DNA from: Massiliimalia timonensis
Lineage (GTDB): Bacteria; Bacillota; Clostridia; Oscillospirales; Ruminococcaceae
Length of the DNA: 64,000 bases
Assembly: GCF_900186585.1 (NCBI RefSeq)
Contig: NZ_FYDD01000004.1
Location: 434,001-498,000 of the forward strand
Direction of reading: 5' to 3'
In this document: piece after piece, positions 32,684-42,955 of the stretch
How positions within the stretch are numbered: position 1 is the stretch's first letter
Layout: each line of letters opens with the position of its first letter
Made by a program: the position numbers and the translations under genes
The notes under the pieces: generated by a model
Seen by the model: the letters and a program-made list of their open reading frames with translations, nothing else
The model's database searches: none
What the model was told of the DNA's origin: nothing

Positions 32684-34705
32684 ATGTGGGAATACAAGGT
32701 TTCGGTCATTGTGCCGATTTATAATGTTGAAAAGTATTTGGCACAATGTTTGGAGCAACTGGCCGCACAAACTTTGGAGGGGATCGAGGTACTGCTGATA
32801 AACGATGGTTCGCCGGATCATTCGCAGGAGATCATCGATCGGTATACCCAAAAATATCCCCAGATATTTACATCTTATACCAAGAAAAACGGGGGACTGT
32901 CTGATGCCAGAAATTTTGGGATCGAACGGGCAAAAGGGAAATATATCGGATTTGTAGACAGTGATGATTTGATCGCTGCTGATATGTATCAGAAACTTTA
33001 TGAAAAAGCAGAGAGTGAAAATGCGGATGTTGTCTTGTGTGGATTTTACAAATTTTCTGACAAGGAAAAATTCCGTCCGGACGTTTCCAGGATGAACTGG
33101 CGGAATATTAAAAATATTCGGAAAACTTATCTGTTTGGAAAAAACGTTCAAGAGACCCCGGTCATTTTACGCTATGCGACTTCATATGCATGGAATAAAT
33201 TGTATCGCAGAGATTTTTTTGGTGATTTTCGTTTTCCAGTCGGACGAGTATTTGAGGACTCAGCACGGATCTATTCAATACTGGCTGCCGCCGAAAAAAT
33301 CGCTTTGGTTGAGGAACCGCTTTATTATTATCGTGTTCTGCACAATAACTCTATCACGCAGTCGATTAATAAGAAGGTTTTTGATGTTTTATTGTCTTGT
33401 CAGGATATCGTCAGCTATTTTAAGCAGAACGATCTGTTTGAGCATTGTCATGATGAGATTGAATATTTGTGCATCATGCATCTGTTCGCGCGAATGAAAG
33501 CGTTTCGCGGTAAACGAAATTTCCCCCTGATGTTTTCTTTTGTCGATCAGGCATTTGCTTTTTTGGACAAGAATTTTCCCGACTGGCGGCAGAATCCTTA
33601 TCAGACAGAAACCTATATTCGGAAAAAAGCATTAGATGTCAATTGGGTATCCTGTCATTTGAGTGAAACGAAATGGCTGGTGAAGTTATTTTTAATTTTC
33701 TGTTTTCTGACAGCTTTCAGTGACCGCGTAAAAAAAGGCTTAAAACGCCGAAAGAAAAAACTGGTGAAGAAGCTGAAAACAAAGACGCCAAAAACTGTGG
33801 TAAAAGAAGAGATCATATTAGAATTAGAACAGGAGCCAGCCCTGGATGAAGATCAGGATGATAACGAAAGTCAGGAATCCCCCAAAACAGATGGCCGCAT
33901 GGGAATGGATGAGCAGGATCTGCGCGATCTACAGATGGAAGGCCTAAGGATCCTAAAATGTGTAGACCGTTTTTGCGAGGAAAAAGGGTTGACGTACTAT
34001 CTGGCAGAAGGAACACTGCTGGGAGCAGTCCGCCATCAGGGCTTTATCCCATGGGATGATGATGTTGATATTTTGATGCCGCGCGAGGATTACGACCGCT
34101 TTGTGCAGGAATGGGGAGAACACTCGATCGACCAATGTGTTCTACTGCATCAAACTACCTATGATAAATATTACCTGCCGTTTGCAAAAATCATTTCCCG
34201 CGCCCCGACAGGATTTCGGTCGTTCCAGCGTATTACACCGGAACGTTTCCATGGACCGAGTATCGACGTGTTTCCGTTGGATCACGGTGTAGCGTTTAAC
34301 GACCCTGCTCAGCTTAAAACCTGCCGGAAGCTCCGGCGTGTACGAAATATTTTGCTGACTAAGGTGGGTTATATCAAGAATAAGAAAAAACGTCGGAAAT
34401 ATTGGCTGCGCTCCAAGCTGTTCAGCCATGACTATCTGTTCCGAAAACTGTACCAGCTCTCTACGGAAAACAGCAGTGAGAACAGTGAATATCTTGTCAA
34501 CTTTGCAAGCTCTTATTTAGTCGATAAGGAATGCTTCCCAAAAGAGTATTTTGGAAAGCCGGTTAAAGCCCCATTTGAGGATGCTTTGCTTTCTGTACCG
34601 CAGAATGCGGACAAGATCTTGCAAAGGATCTATGGCGATTATATGCAATTGCCTCCGGAACATAAGAGGGTCTGCCGCCATACTTTTTACCGTGAAAAGC
34701 AATAA
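32684..34705 (+). CDS. GT2 glycosyltransferase fused to LicD-type phosphocholine/phosphosugar transferase
   Basis: A two-domain cytoplasmic or membrane-associated enzyme of 673 aa. Residues 5 to about 230 are a GT2 domain (VSVIVPIYNVEKYLAQCL, LLINDGSPD, the acidic FVDSDD motif). A strongly basic stretch (about 345-365) then turns very acidic (about 375-405), a probable membrane-contact linker. Residues about 420 to 665 are a LicD domain: YYLAEGTLLGAVRHQGFIPWDDDVDI with the metal-binding acidic cluster. LicD proteins transfer phosphocholine or similar groups to cell-surface glycans. GGGAG precedes the ATG. It leads a three-gene cluster with an acyltransferase and a pyruvyl transferase. A fusion of both steps in one chain suggests that the sugar is added and decorated together. 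Confidence 0.85.
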   Translation: MWEYKVSVIVPIYNVEKYLAQCLEQLAAQTLEGIEVLLINDGSPDHSQEIIDRYTQKYPQIFTSYTKKNGGLSDARNFGIERAKGKYIGFVDSDDLIAADMYQKLYEKAESENADVVLCGFYKFSDKEKFRPDVSRMNWRNIKNIRKTYLFGKNVQETPVILRYATSYAWNKLYRRDFFGDFRFPVGRVFEDSARIYSILAAAEKIALVEEPLYYYRVLHNNSITQSINKKVFDVLLSCQDIVSYFKQNDLFEHCHDEIEYLCIMHLFARMKAFRGKRNFPLMFSFVDQAFAFLDKNFPDWRQNPYQTETYIRKKALDVNWVSCHLSETKWLVKLFLIFCFLTAFSDRVKKGLKRRKKKLVKKLKTKTPKTVVKEEIILELEQEPALDEDQDDNESQESPKTDGRMGMDEQDLRDLQMEGLRILKCVDRFCEEKGLTYYLAEGTLLGAVRHQGFIPWDDDVDILMPREDYDRFVQEWGEHSIDQCVLLHQTTYDKYYLPFAKIISRAPTGFRSFQRITPERFHGPSIDVFPLDHGVAFNDPAQLKTCRKLRRVRNILLTKVGYIKNKKKRRKYWLRSKLFSHDYLFRKLYQLSTENSSENSEYLVNFASSYLVDKECFPKEYFGKPVKAPFEDALLSVPQNADKILQRIYGDYMQLPPEHKRVCRHTFYREKQ

Positions 34706-34728
34706 CAGCGACAGCAAAGAGGTGCAAA

Positions 34729-35781
34729 ATGGCTGAAAAAAGATTGATTTATATCGATTTGCTGAGGGTGTTATCTTCAGTGATGGTAATTGCCACTCAT
34801 GTGGTGATGCACTATATTAATTGTTTTCCGGTCCATTCCATACCGTGGGGGATGCTGGAAACGGCAAAAGGGATCACGCAATTCGCCGTGCCGGTTTTCT
34901 TCATGATCAGCGGTGCAATGATTCTTTCCGGGAAAAGAGAGGAAAGTTATTCTTCCTTTTTGAAAAGGCGGTTTTCCAAAATCGCGCTTCCGTTTTTATC
35001 ATGGTCAGTGATTTATTTTTTGTTTTTCGCCCTTGTGAAAGACAAATTCGAGTTGGATTTGCTGGTATTTTTTAAGGCCCTTTTTACACAGGATATATCC
35101 GGGCATTTTTGGTTTATGTACACTATATTAGTACTGTACCTGTTTCTGCCATTTTTTAAACGCTTGGTTTCTGTGTTAGATGAAAAGCAGTTGCTTCTTC
35201 TAATTGGTGCGTTGTTTGCGTTTAGCTCACTGCTGCCTTTTGTCAATGGGCTTATGAGCCGAGCAGTTGGCTTTGAGATCGCGATACCGGAGTTTTCTAA
35301 GCAGGCTGCTTATTTTGGCTATATGTTGACGGGCTATTGGCTTCATACCACTGCATTGCTGAAGAAGAAATGGTTTGCACAGATTCTTCCAATCGCTGGG
35401 GCAGCTGCTTTGGTTTTGATGTCAGTGTTGACTTGGTTTGAGTCTCAGAAAAAAATCGACCAGTTTTATCTGAATATTACCTATCCTTTGGTAGTTATCT
35501 TTTCCATTGCTGTCATGGGATGCGTCAAGCTTTGGATCGGCGACAAAAAAATTCGCGGGGTAGTAATCGTATCGCTGGGAAAACTTTCGTTTACGGCGTA
35601 TTTGGTGCACATGCTTTGGCTGAGAGGGATGCAAATTTTTATTCCGCAAAGCTTTATAAAGGAGTTAAGTGCTGTACAGGCGCTACCGTATCTTTTGGGC
35701 GAGTTTGCGGTTGGTTTGGCTGGAAGCTTTTTGGTGGCATGGGCATGCAGTAAGATTAAGTATGTTAACCGGATTTTTTAG
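34729..35781 (+). CDS. Acyltransferase family 3 (OatA/WecH-like) membrane protein
   Basis: A membrane O-acyltransferase of 350 aa with about ten helices, expected to move acetyl or another acyl group onto surface glycans. The start IYIDLLRVLSSVMVIATHVVMHY has the conserved family histidine, followed by QFAVPVFFMISGAMIL and FWFMYTILVLYLFLPFF. No SGNH domain is attached. AGAGGTG lies upstream of the ATG, 23 bp after the GT2-LicD stop. It probably decorates the same glycopolymer as its neighbours. The exact acyl group and acceptor are not predictable. Confidence 0.87.
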   Translation: MAEKRLIYIDLLRVLSSVMVIATHVVMHYINCFPVHSIPWGMLETAKGITQFAVPVFFMISGAMILSGKREESYSSFLKRRFSKIALPFLSWSVIYFLFFALVKDKFELDLLVFFKALFTQDISGHFWFMYTILVLYLFLPFFKRLVSVLDEKQLLLLIGALFAFSSLLPFVNGLMSRAVGFEIAIPEFSKQAAYFGYMLTGYWLHTTALLKKKWFAQILPIAGAAALVLMSVLTWFESQKKIDQFYLNITYPLVVIFSIAVMGCVKLWIGDKKIRGVVIVSLGKLSFTAYLVHMLWLRGMQIFIPQSFIKELSAVQALPYLLGEFAVGLAGSFLVAWACSKIKYVNRIF

Positions 35782-35799
35782 GAAAGGTATAGATTTGGG

Positions 35800-38061
35800 A
35801 TGAAGATAGGAATTATATCGGTCAACAATGCGCATAATTTCGGTACGACAATGCAAGCGTATGCGCTTAAGCAGTATTTAGATGATCAGGGGCATGAGGC
35901 TCAAATTATTAACTATAGGTTGCCGTCTATTGAGAAGTCTTACTGGATCTTACGGCGGAATAAGCCGAAAAAGCAGATAAGACCGATGGCGGGCTATGCG
36001 GCTAAATATCTGTGGATGATCGTAAAACGTCCGTTTGCTTTGGCAAGACGGCGCAGATATGAAAATTTTTTTGCGGAATACTTTAATTTGACAGAGCCGT
36101 TTAAAAGTGTCAAAGAACTTCGCAATGCGAAATTGGACTTTGATTTGATTATTGCTGGAAGCGACCAGATTTGGAATGATGCGATCATCGGCAACTTAGA
36201 TCCTGCGTTTTTCTGTGATTTTGGCGGACCGGAAACCATTCGCGCTTCCTATGCCGCAAGCCTTGGGAATGATACTGTTCCGGAGGACCAGCATCTAGCG
36301 TTTCAAAGGTTCCTAAACGGGCTGGATTTTATTTCAGTAAGGGAGAGCGGGGCGCAAAAAAGTCTGCAGGCTTTGACAGATAAGCCTGTCGATTTGGTCC
36401 TGGACCCGACCCTTCTGGTAGAACGGGACGTATTTGATAGGATTTGTGAGCCGTCACCGTATCAAAAAGACTATATTTATGTGCATGTACATCATCATAC
36501 TGCTAAGGGGCCAGAATTAGTAGAGGCGGCGCGCAAGCTGTCCCAACAAACAGGCCTGCCGGTGGTGCACAATATTATTGGAGCAGAATTTGAAAACACT
36601 TTAGGACATGCCTGCGGCGCCGGGCCAAAAGAAACACTGGCGCTTTTGGCCGGGGCGAAATACGTCATTACACAGTCGTTCCATGCAACAGTATTTTCTA
36701 TTATCTATGGGAAGAATTTCCTGACTTTAGAACGTGAAAAATATTCAGAACGCCTGCGTAATCTTCTTGAAATCTTGGGACTGCAGGAGCATTTTGTCCG
36801 TCTGGGCGAGGAACTGCCGGATATTAGCTCGTTATCGGTCGATCATGAAGATGTACAAAAACGTCTGAAGGAATACCGAAAGCAATCGGTCGCGTTTATG
36901 GACAAGGTTCTGCATGGGGAAAAGGCGCCTAGGATCCCAAATTGGTTTCAAAGTCATGATGCCTTTACCTGCTATGGATGTAGTGCATGTAAGGATATTT
37001 GCCCGGTTGGCGCGATCACCATGGAGGAGGATCAGGAAGGTTTTGTTCAGCCGCGGATTGATGACGCGATCTGTATCCATTGTAAAAAATGTGAAACAAA
37101 TTGTATTTATCAGAAAAAACGGCTTGAAACTGGCTTTGACTCAAAGGCATATATCGCATTTAACCTGGAAGAGGAGAACCGTGTTAATTCTTCTTCTGGA
37201 GGGATGTTCTTTGCGCTATGTCAGCCGATCCTTCAGAAAAACGGCTTTGTGGTGGGTGTAAAATATGATGAGAATTTTACAGTTACCTACGATATTGCCG
37301 ATAGCGTAGAAGGATGCCGGGCATTTTGCTATTCCAAATATGTAGAGCCTCAGCATAACGATATTTACCGTAAAACAAAGAAAGCGCTTGAAACTGGGCG
37401 TCCAGTCCTGTTTACAGGTGCACCGTGCAAGATCGCAGGCTTGAAAAATTATTTGGGACGGGATTATCCAAACCTCTATTTGGTAGATATTATTTGCGAG
37501 TGCAGCAGTTCGCCAATGGCATTCCGGGCTTATTTAGACAGCAAGGAAAAGCAGTACGGCGGAAAGATCGCTGAAATCCGTTTCAGAGATAAACGTGAGG
37601 GTTGGCGCAACCGTGCTACCTCTATCCAAATGGATAATGGGAAATCCGAGATCACCAAACAACGCTGGAATATTTACTACCATTGCTTTGTCAGTGGATA
37701 TATGGCAAAACGTTCTTGTTACCAATGTGAATTTTGCGGGGATAATGGCGTTGCGGACCTTACTATTGGGGATTTTTGGGGTCTTAAAAATTTCCGAAAA
37801 GATATGAAGGATGATGAAAAAGGAGTTTCTGCAGTCAAAGTTGGAACGCAGAAAGGGCTTCATTTGCTTGATTCGATCCGCGATAATTTGTTTTTGGAAG
37901 AGGTTCGGGTCTGTGACATTTATGATAATAACCATTCATGGCCAACAGCAATCAATAAAGTACGGGGAAAGATTCTGAAAGAAATTCGGGAAGATCCTGA
38001 ACACGTACAGAAAATCATGAAGCAGTATAACCCAAGATATAATAAACCAAAAAATAAATAG
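35800..38061 (+). CDS. Polysaccharide pyruvyl transferase fused to ferredoxin/FrhB-type domain
   Basis: A three-part protein of 753 aa. Residues 1 to about 330 are a pyruvyl transferase (GIISVNNAHNFGTTMQAYAL, FDLIIAGSDQIWN, YVITQSFHATVFSIIYGK). Residues about 385-440 carry two 4Fe-4S motifs (CYGCSACKDICPVGAI and CIHCKKCETNC). The rest is a coenzyme F420 hydrogenase/dehydrogenase beta-subunit (FrhB) domain, with SSGGMFFAL, PCKIAGLKNYLG and the cysteine-rich YQCEFCGDNGVADLTIGDFWGL. This fusion recurs in surface-polysaccharide loci of gut bacteria; the FrhB part has no proven role there. AGGAAAGG lies 12 nt before the ATG. It ends at a 20-bp bidirectional terminator. Confidence 0.85.
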   Translation: MKIGIISVNNAHNFGTTMQAYALKQYLDDQGHEAQIINYRLPSIEKSYWILRRNKPKKQIRPMAGYAAKYLWMIVKRPFALARRRRYENFFAEYFNLTEPFKSVKELRNAKLDFDLIIAGSDQIWNDAIIGNLDPAFFCDFGGPETIRASYAASLGNDTVPEDQHLAFQRFLNGLDFISVRESGAQKSLQALTDKPVDLVLDPTLLVERDVFDRICEPSPYQKDYIYVHVHHHTAKGPELVEAARKLSQQTGLPVVHNIIGAEFENTLGHACGAGPKETLALLAGAKYVITQSFHATVFSIIYGKNFLTLEREKYSERLRNLLEILGLQEHFVRLGEELPDISSLSVDHEDVQKRLKEYRKQSVAFMDKVLHGEKAPRIPNWFQSHDAFTCYGCSACKDICPVGAITMEEDQEGFVQPRIDDAICIHCKKCETNCIYQKKRLETGFDSKAYIAFNLEEENRVNSSSGGMFFALCQPILQKNGFVVGVKYDENFTVTYDIADSVEGCRAFCYSKYVEPQHNDIYRKTKKALETGRPVLFTGAPCKIAGLKNYLGRDYPNLYLVDIICECSSSPMAFRAYLDSKEKQYGGKIAEIRFRDKREGWRNRATSIQMDNGKSEITKQRWNIYYHCFVSGYMAKRSCYQCEFCGDNGVADLTIGDFWGLKNFRKDMKDDEKGVSAVKVGTQKGLHLLDSIRDNLFLEEVRVCDIYDNNHSWPTAINKVRGKILKEIREDPEHVQKIMKQYNPRYNKPKNK

Positions 38062-38062
38062 C

Positions 38063-38106
38063 AAAACAAAAGAGGCATCCCCTGTAGGGGATGCCTCTTT
38101 TGTTTT
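38063..38106. terminator. Bidirectional Rho-independent terminator
   Basis: AAAACAAAAGAGGCATCCCC-TGTA-GGGGATGCCTCTTTTGTTTT is a perfect 20-bp stem that serves the plus-strand glycopolymer cluster and the convergent groEL gene. Confidence 0.92.
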
Positions 38107-38135
38107 GTATTCGCAGTGAATATTGGCTTGGCCGA

Positions 38136-40082
<1,947 letters not shown>

Positions 40083-40111
40083 TTATTCCTCCTTAAAAAA
40101 TACAGTTTGTT

Positions 40112-40138
40112 TTAGCACTCAAAACATCAGAGTGCTAA
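40112..40138 (-). promoter_or_regulatory. CIRCE operator of groESL
   Basis: TTAGCACTC-N9-GAGTGCTAA is a perfect consensus CIRCE element, the HrcA binding site. It lies between the promoter and the groES start in the transcribed leader. Confidence 0.97.
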
Positions 40139-40149
40139 GTTCATCTTTT

Positions 40150-40177
40150 ATTTTAACCGTTTTTTCCCAAATGTCAA
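40150..40177 (-). promoter_or_regulatory. groESL sigma-A promoter
   Basis: On the minus strand TTGACA (40172-40177), a 16-bp spacer and TAAAAT (40150-40155) stand just upstream of the CIRCE site. Confidence 0.8.
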
Positions 40178-40309
40178 GGGATATTTATGAACAAATTTAA
40201 AAATTTTTATAGGGCAAATGGAAACGGTGTTTTTTCTAGGCAACACTGTTACGACCCAAAAAGTTTTTTGTCTGATTTTGTCATAAATCATAATTCTTCC
40301 TTTTTATGA

Positions 40310-40338
40310 TTGATTAACTTTGTGAAATCAGATATAAT
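40310..40338 (+). promoter_or_regulatory. Promoter of the degV operon
   Basis: TTGATT (40310-40315), 17-bp spacer, TATAAT (40333-40338), 36 bp before the degV ATG. Confidence 0.75.
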
Positions 40339-40373
40339 AAGAACAGATAAATTCTAAGAGAGGAATTAGGTTT

Positions 40374-41258
40374 ATGAAAGATACATTTCAATTGATCACA
40401 GATATGAACAGCGATCTTCCGCTGAATTTTGCGAAAGAGCATAACATTGAAATTATGCTGATGGGGTATAATGTAGACGGGACAGAGTATCTTACCAGCG
40501 AACACCCGGAAAACTTGGACCCAAAAGAGTTTTACGACCGGATGCGCAAGGGGGCTGTCACCAAGACGGTGGCCTTAGAAACCGAGCTTTGCAGAGATAC
40601 TTTGAAAAAATTTTTGGATCAGGACAAAGACGTGCTTTATATTGCATTTTCTTCCGGGCTCAGCAGCACCTGCCAAAACTCTATGCGCGTGGCGGAGGAA
40701 CTGCAGCAGGAATACCCGCACCGTAAGGTCCGGGTGGTGGATTCGCTCAGCGCTTCCTTGGGACAGGGTTTGCTGGTGCACTATGCCGCAGGACTGCGCG
40801 ATGAAGGAAAAGGCGTTGATGAAGTGGCAAAAGCAGTAGAAGGAAACCGCCTGAAATTCTGCCATTACTTTACGGTGGATGACCTGCACTTCCTGCACCG
40901 CGGCGGCCGGGTATCCAAAACAACGGCTGTTGTGGGCTCTATGCTGGGGATCAAACCGGTACTGCATGTGGATGACGAAGGTCACCTGATCGCCGTCGGC
41001 AAGGTAAGGGGCAGAAAGCAGGCGCTGACTGCTCTGGTGGACCATATGGAGAAAAAGGTCGGCCGTGAGGAAAACAAGATCGTGTTCATTTCACACGGAG
41101 ATTGCGAGGAAGAGGCAAAGTTTGTGGCGGACTTGGTGCGTAAACGCTTTGGGATCAAATCATTTTTGATCAATTATATTGGGCCGTCTATCGGTTCCCA
41201 TTCCGGTCCGGGAACGGTCGCGCTGTTCTTTGTAGGAGAAAACCGGATCGAAAAGTAA
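40374..41258 (+). CDS. DegV-family fatty-acid binding protein
   Basis: A cytoplasmic EDD-fold protein that holds a fatty acid and presents its carboxylate to FakA. The length is 294 aa. Family motifs are FQLITDMNSDLPLNF, IAFSSGLSSTCQNSMRVAEE, VVDSLSASLGQGLLV, LHFLHRGGRVSKTTAVVGSMLGIKPVL and FLINYIGPSIGSHSGPGTVALFF. GAGGAATT lies upstream of the ATG. YmdB and spoVS follow. A FakA-type kinase is at 42956, so this may be one FakB of the fatty acid kinase, although Firmicutes usually have several and pairing is not proven. Confidence 0.9.
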   Translation: MKDTFQLITDMNSDLPLNFAKEHNIEIMLMGYNVDGTEYLTSEHPENLDPKEFYDRMRKGAVTKTVALETELCRDTLKKFLDQDKDVLYIAFSSGLSSTCQNSMRVAEELQQEYPHRKVRVVDSLSASLGQGLLVHYAAGLRDEGKGVDEVAKAVEGNRLKFCHYFTVDDLHFLHRGGRVSKTTAVVGSMLGIKPVLHVDDEGHLIAVGKVRGRKQALTALVDHMEKKVGREENKIVFISHGDCEEEAKFVADLVRKRFGIKSFLINYIGPSIGSHSGPGTVALFFVGENRIEK

Positions 41259-41268
41259 GGGGGTCAGG

Positions 41269-42039
41269 ATGTTAAAATTACTTTTCATCGGCGACGTGGT
41301 AGGACAGCCGGGCTGCGAATATCTTCGGCGGCAGCTTCCAGCGCTAAAACGTTCGCTGGGGGTGGAAGTCACCATAGTCAATGGGGAAAATTCCGCGGTT
41401 GGGAATGGCATCTTGCCAAGTTCCGCCAACTTTTTGCTGGACAGCGGCGCAGATGTGATCACCACTGGAAATCACGTTTTTAAGCGGCGTGAGATCTACG
41501 ATTATCTGGAGGAGACCCCGCAGGTGATCCGGCCTGCTAATTTTCCGGCTCGCAGCCCAGGTCAGGGATACTATGTTTACGATGGCGGCAGCTTCACCCT
41601 TTGCGTCGTCAATATGATGGGGGTCACCTATATGGAGCCGTTGTCAAACCCGTTTTATGAAATCGATCGGATTTTGGACGAGGTGAAGGCGGATTATTAT
41701 TTTGTGGACTTCCATGCAGAGGCGACCGGCGAGAAAAAAGCATTTGGCTGTTACTTGGATGGGCGGGTGTCCGGTGTGATTGGCACACACACCCATGTAC
41801 AGACGGCTGATGAACAGATCCTGCCCGGCGGGACTGGATTTCTCAGCGATGCGGGAATGACCGGCCCGGCCTATTCTGCATTGGGAGTAAACCCTAAAAA
41901 TGTGATCGACCGGTATTTAACGGCAATGCCGACCCGGTTTGAGGTAGAGGATATTGCCTGCCAAATGAATGGCGTATATCTGGAAATAGAGAAAAATACC
42001 GGCAAATGTACTAAAATTTCACGCATAAATATCAAATAA
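41269..42039 (+). CDS. YmdB-family (TIGR00282) metallophosphoesterase
   Basis: A cytoplasmic two-metal phosphodiesterase. In Bacillus subtilis YmdB hydrolyses cyclic nucleotides and affects sporulation-era gene expression. It is 256 aa. The metal ligands are FIGDVVGQPG (Asp), VNGENSA (Asn, Glu), TTGNHVF (Asn, His), the histidine in FHAEATGEK, and GTHTHVQTADE. The start is 10 bp after degV with GGGGG. It belongs to a conserved Firmicute gene neighbourhood with spoVS. Confidence 0.88.
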   Translation: MLKLLFIGDVVGQPGCEYLRRQLPALKRSLGVEVTIVNGENSAVGNGILPSSANFLLDSGADVITTGNHVFKRREIYDYLEETPQVIRPANFPARSPGQGYYVYDGGSFTLCVVNMMGVTYMEPLSNPFYEIDRILDEVKADYYFVDFHAEATGEKKAFGCYLDGRVSGVIGTHTHVQTADEQILPGGTGFLSDAGMTGPAYSALGVNPKNVIDRYLTAMPTRFEVEDIACQMNGVYLEIEKNTGKCTKISRINIK

Positions 42040-42062
42040 TCTACAATTTTGTAGAAAAATGA

Positions 42063-42091
42063 TTGAAAAACCCATCCTATTCCGTTATAAT
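42063..42091 (+). promoter_or_regulatory. spoVS promoter
   Basis: TTGAAA (42063-42068), 17-bp spacer, TATAAT (42086-42091). The start codon of spoVS is about 60 bp downstream. A separate sporulation-sigma site was not seen with confidence. Confidence 0.7.
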
Positions 42092-42150
42092 ATAGTTAAA
42101 TTTAGTTGAGTAACGAGACAAAATTCAGCAACGGTTTTGGAGGTGCTTCA

Positions 42151-42414
42151 ATGATGGATATTTTGAAGGTCTCGGCAAGTTCTAAGCCAACATCGGTGGC
42201 AGGCGCAATCGCCGGTGTCATTCGGGAAAAAGGAAATGTAGAGATTCAGGCGGTTGGTGCCGGTGCGGCCAATCAGGCGATTAAATCGATCGCTGTGGCA
42301 CGGGGATATATGGCGCCCTCAGGAGTAGAGCTGATCTGCATCCCTGCGTTTGCCAACATTGAGATCGACGGGGTGGAACGGACTGCGATCCGTTTGATCG
42401 TTGAACCCAGATAA
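42151..42414 (+). CDS. spoVS: Stage V sporulation protein S
   Basis: A small Alba-like protein of 87 aa that affects septation and spore coat/cortex steps. MDILKVSASSKPTSVAGAIAGVIREKGNVEIQAVGAGA and VARGYMAPSGVELICIPAF are near-identical to the family. GGAGGTG lies 5 nt before the ATG at 42151; the next ATG (42154) is the usual family start. An upstream in-frame extension to 42106 has no start site. It marks a sporulating lineage. Confidence 0.93.
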   Translation: MMDILKVSASSKPTSVAGAIAGVIREKGNVEIQAVGAGAANQAIKSIAVARGYMAPSGVELICIPAFANIEIDGVERTAIRLIVEPR

Positions 42415-42429
42415 TAGGTAAGAAAGATT

Positions 42430-42466
42430 AAAAAGGGGACAGTTTTAAAAAACTGTCCCCCTTTTT
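42430..42466 (+). terminator. Rho-independent terminator after spoVS
   Basis: AAAAAGGGGACAGTTTT pairs with AAAACTGTCCCCcTTTTT and ends in a T-run. Confidence 0.88.
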
Positions 42467-42575
42467 GGCTGTAAAATTAGAATTACGGACAGAAATAGAA
42501 AGAAATACTTTTATTCTGCTCCCATTTAGTGTATAATAACGTTATAACGAAAATGGGAAAGGTGTGGATTCATTC

Positions 42576-42932
42576 ATGATCGGTTATGAAAATCATTTAG
42601 GCACCATAGATATTTCGCACGATTATTTCGTTAACCTGGTAGGCGGAACCGCAACCAGCTGCTTTGGAGTAGCGGCCATGGCCGACACGGCTTCTCAAAA
42701 GGGAGTGCTTGGCTTATTCCGCCGCGGGAAAAATGTTCCTGACCGCGGTGTGCGTGTGCGCGTAAGGGATGGCGCATTGGTGATCGATCTGCATATCATC
42801 GTTTTGTATGGTACCAACATTTCTGCGATCACGCAAAGTATTGTGAATAAAGTCAGCTATCAGGTTGAAGACATCACCGGTTTTCCGGTATCCCGTGTGA
42901 ACGTATTTGTAGACGGCATGAACGGGGAATAA
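42576..42932 (+). CDS. Asp23/Gls24 (YloU-like) envelope stress protein
   Basis: A small cytoplasmic protein that tends to lie near the membrane, 118 aa. GTIDISHDYFVNLVGGTATSCFGVAAMAD and GVRVRVRDGALVIDLHIIVLYGTNISAITQSI followed by VEDITGFPVSRVNVFVDGM are typical of YloU. The start is the ATG at 42576 with AAAGGTGTGG upstream. It is in the usual Firmicute order yloU-yloV-recG, 23 bp before fakA. Its biochemical role is unknown. Confidence 0.88.
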   Translation: MIGYENHLGTIDISHDYFVNLVGGTATSCFGVAAMADTASQKGVLGLFRRGKNVPDRGVRVRVRDGALVIDLHIIVLYGTNISAITQSIVNKVSYQVEDITGFPVSRVNVFVDGMNGE

Positions 42933-42955
42933 GTTTGAATGAAGGAGTGTTACAT

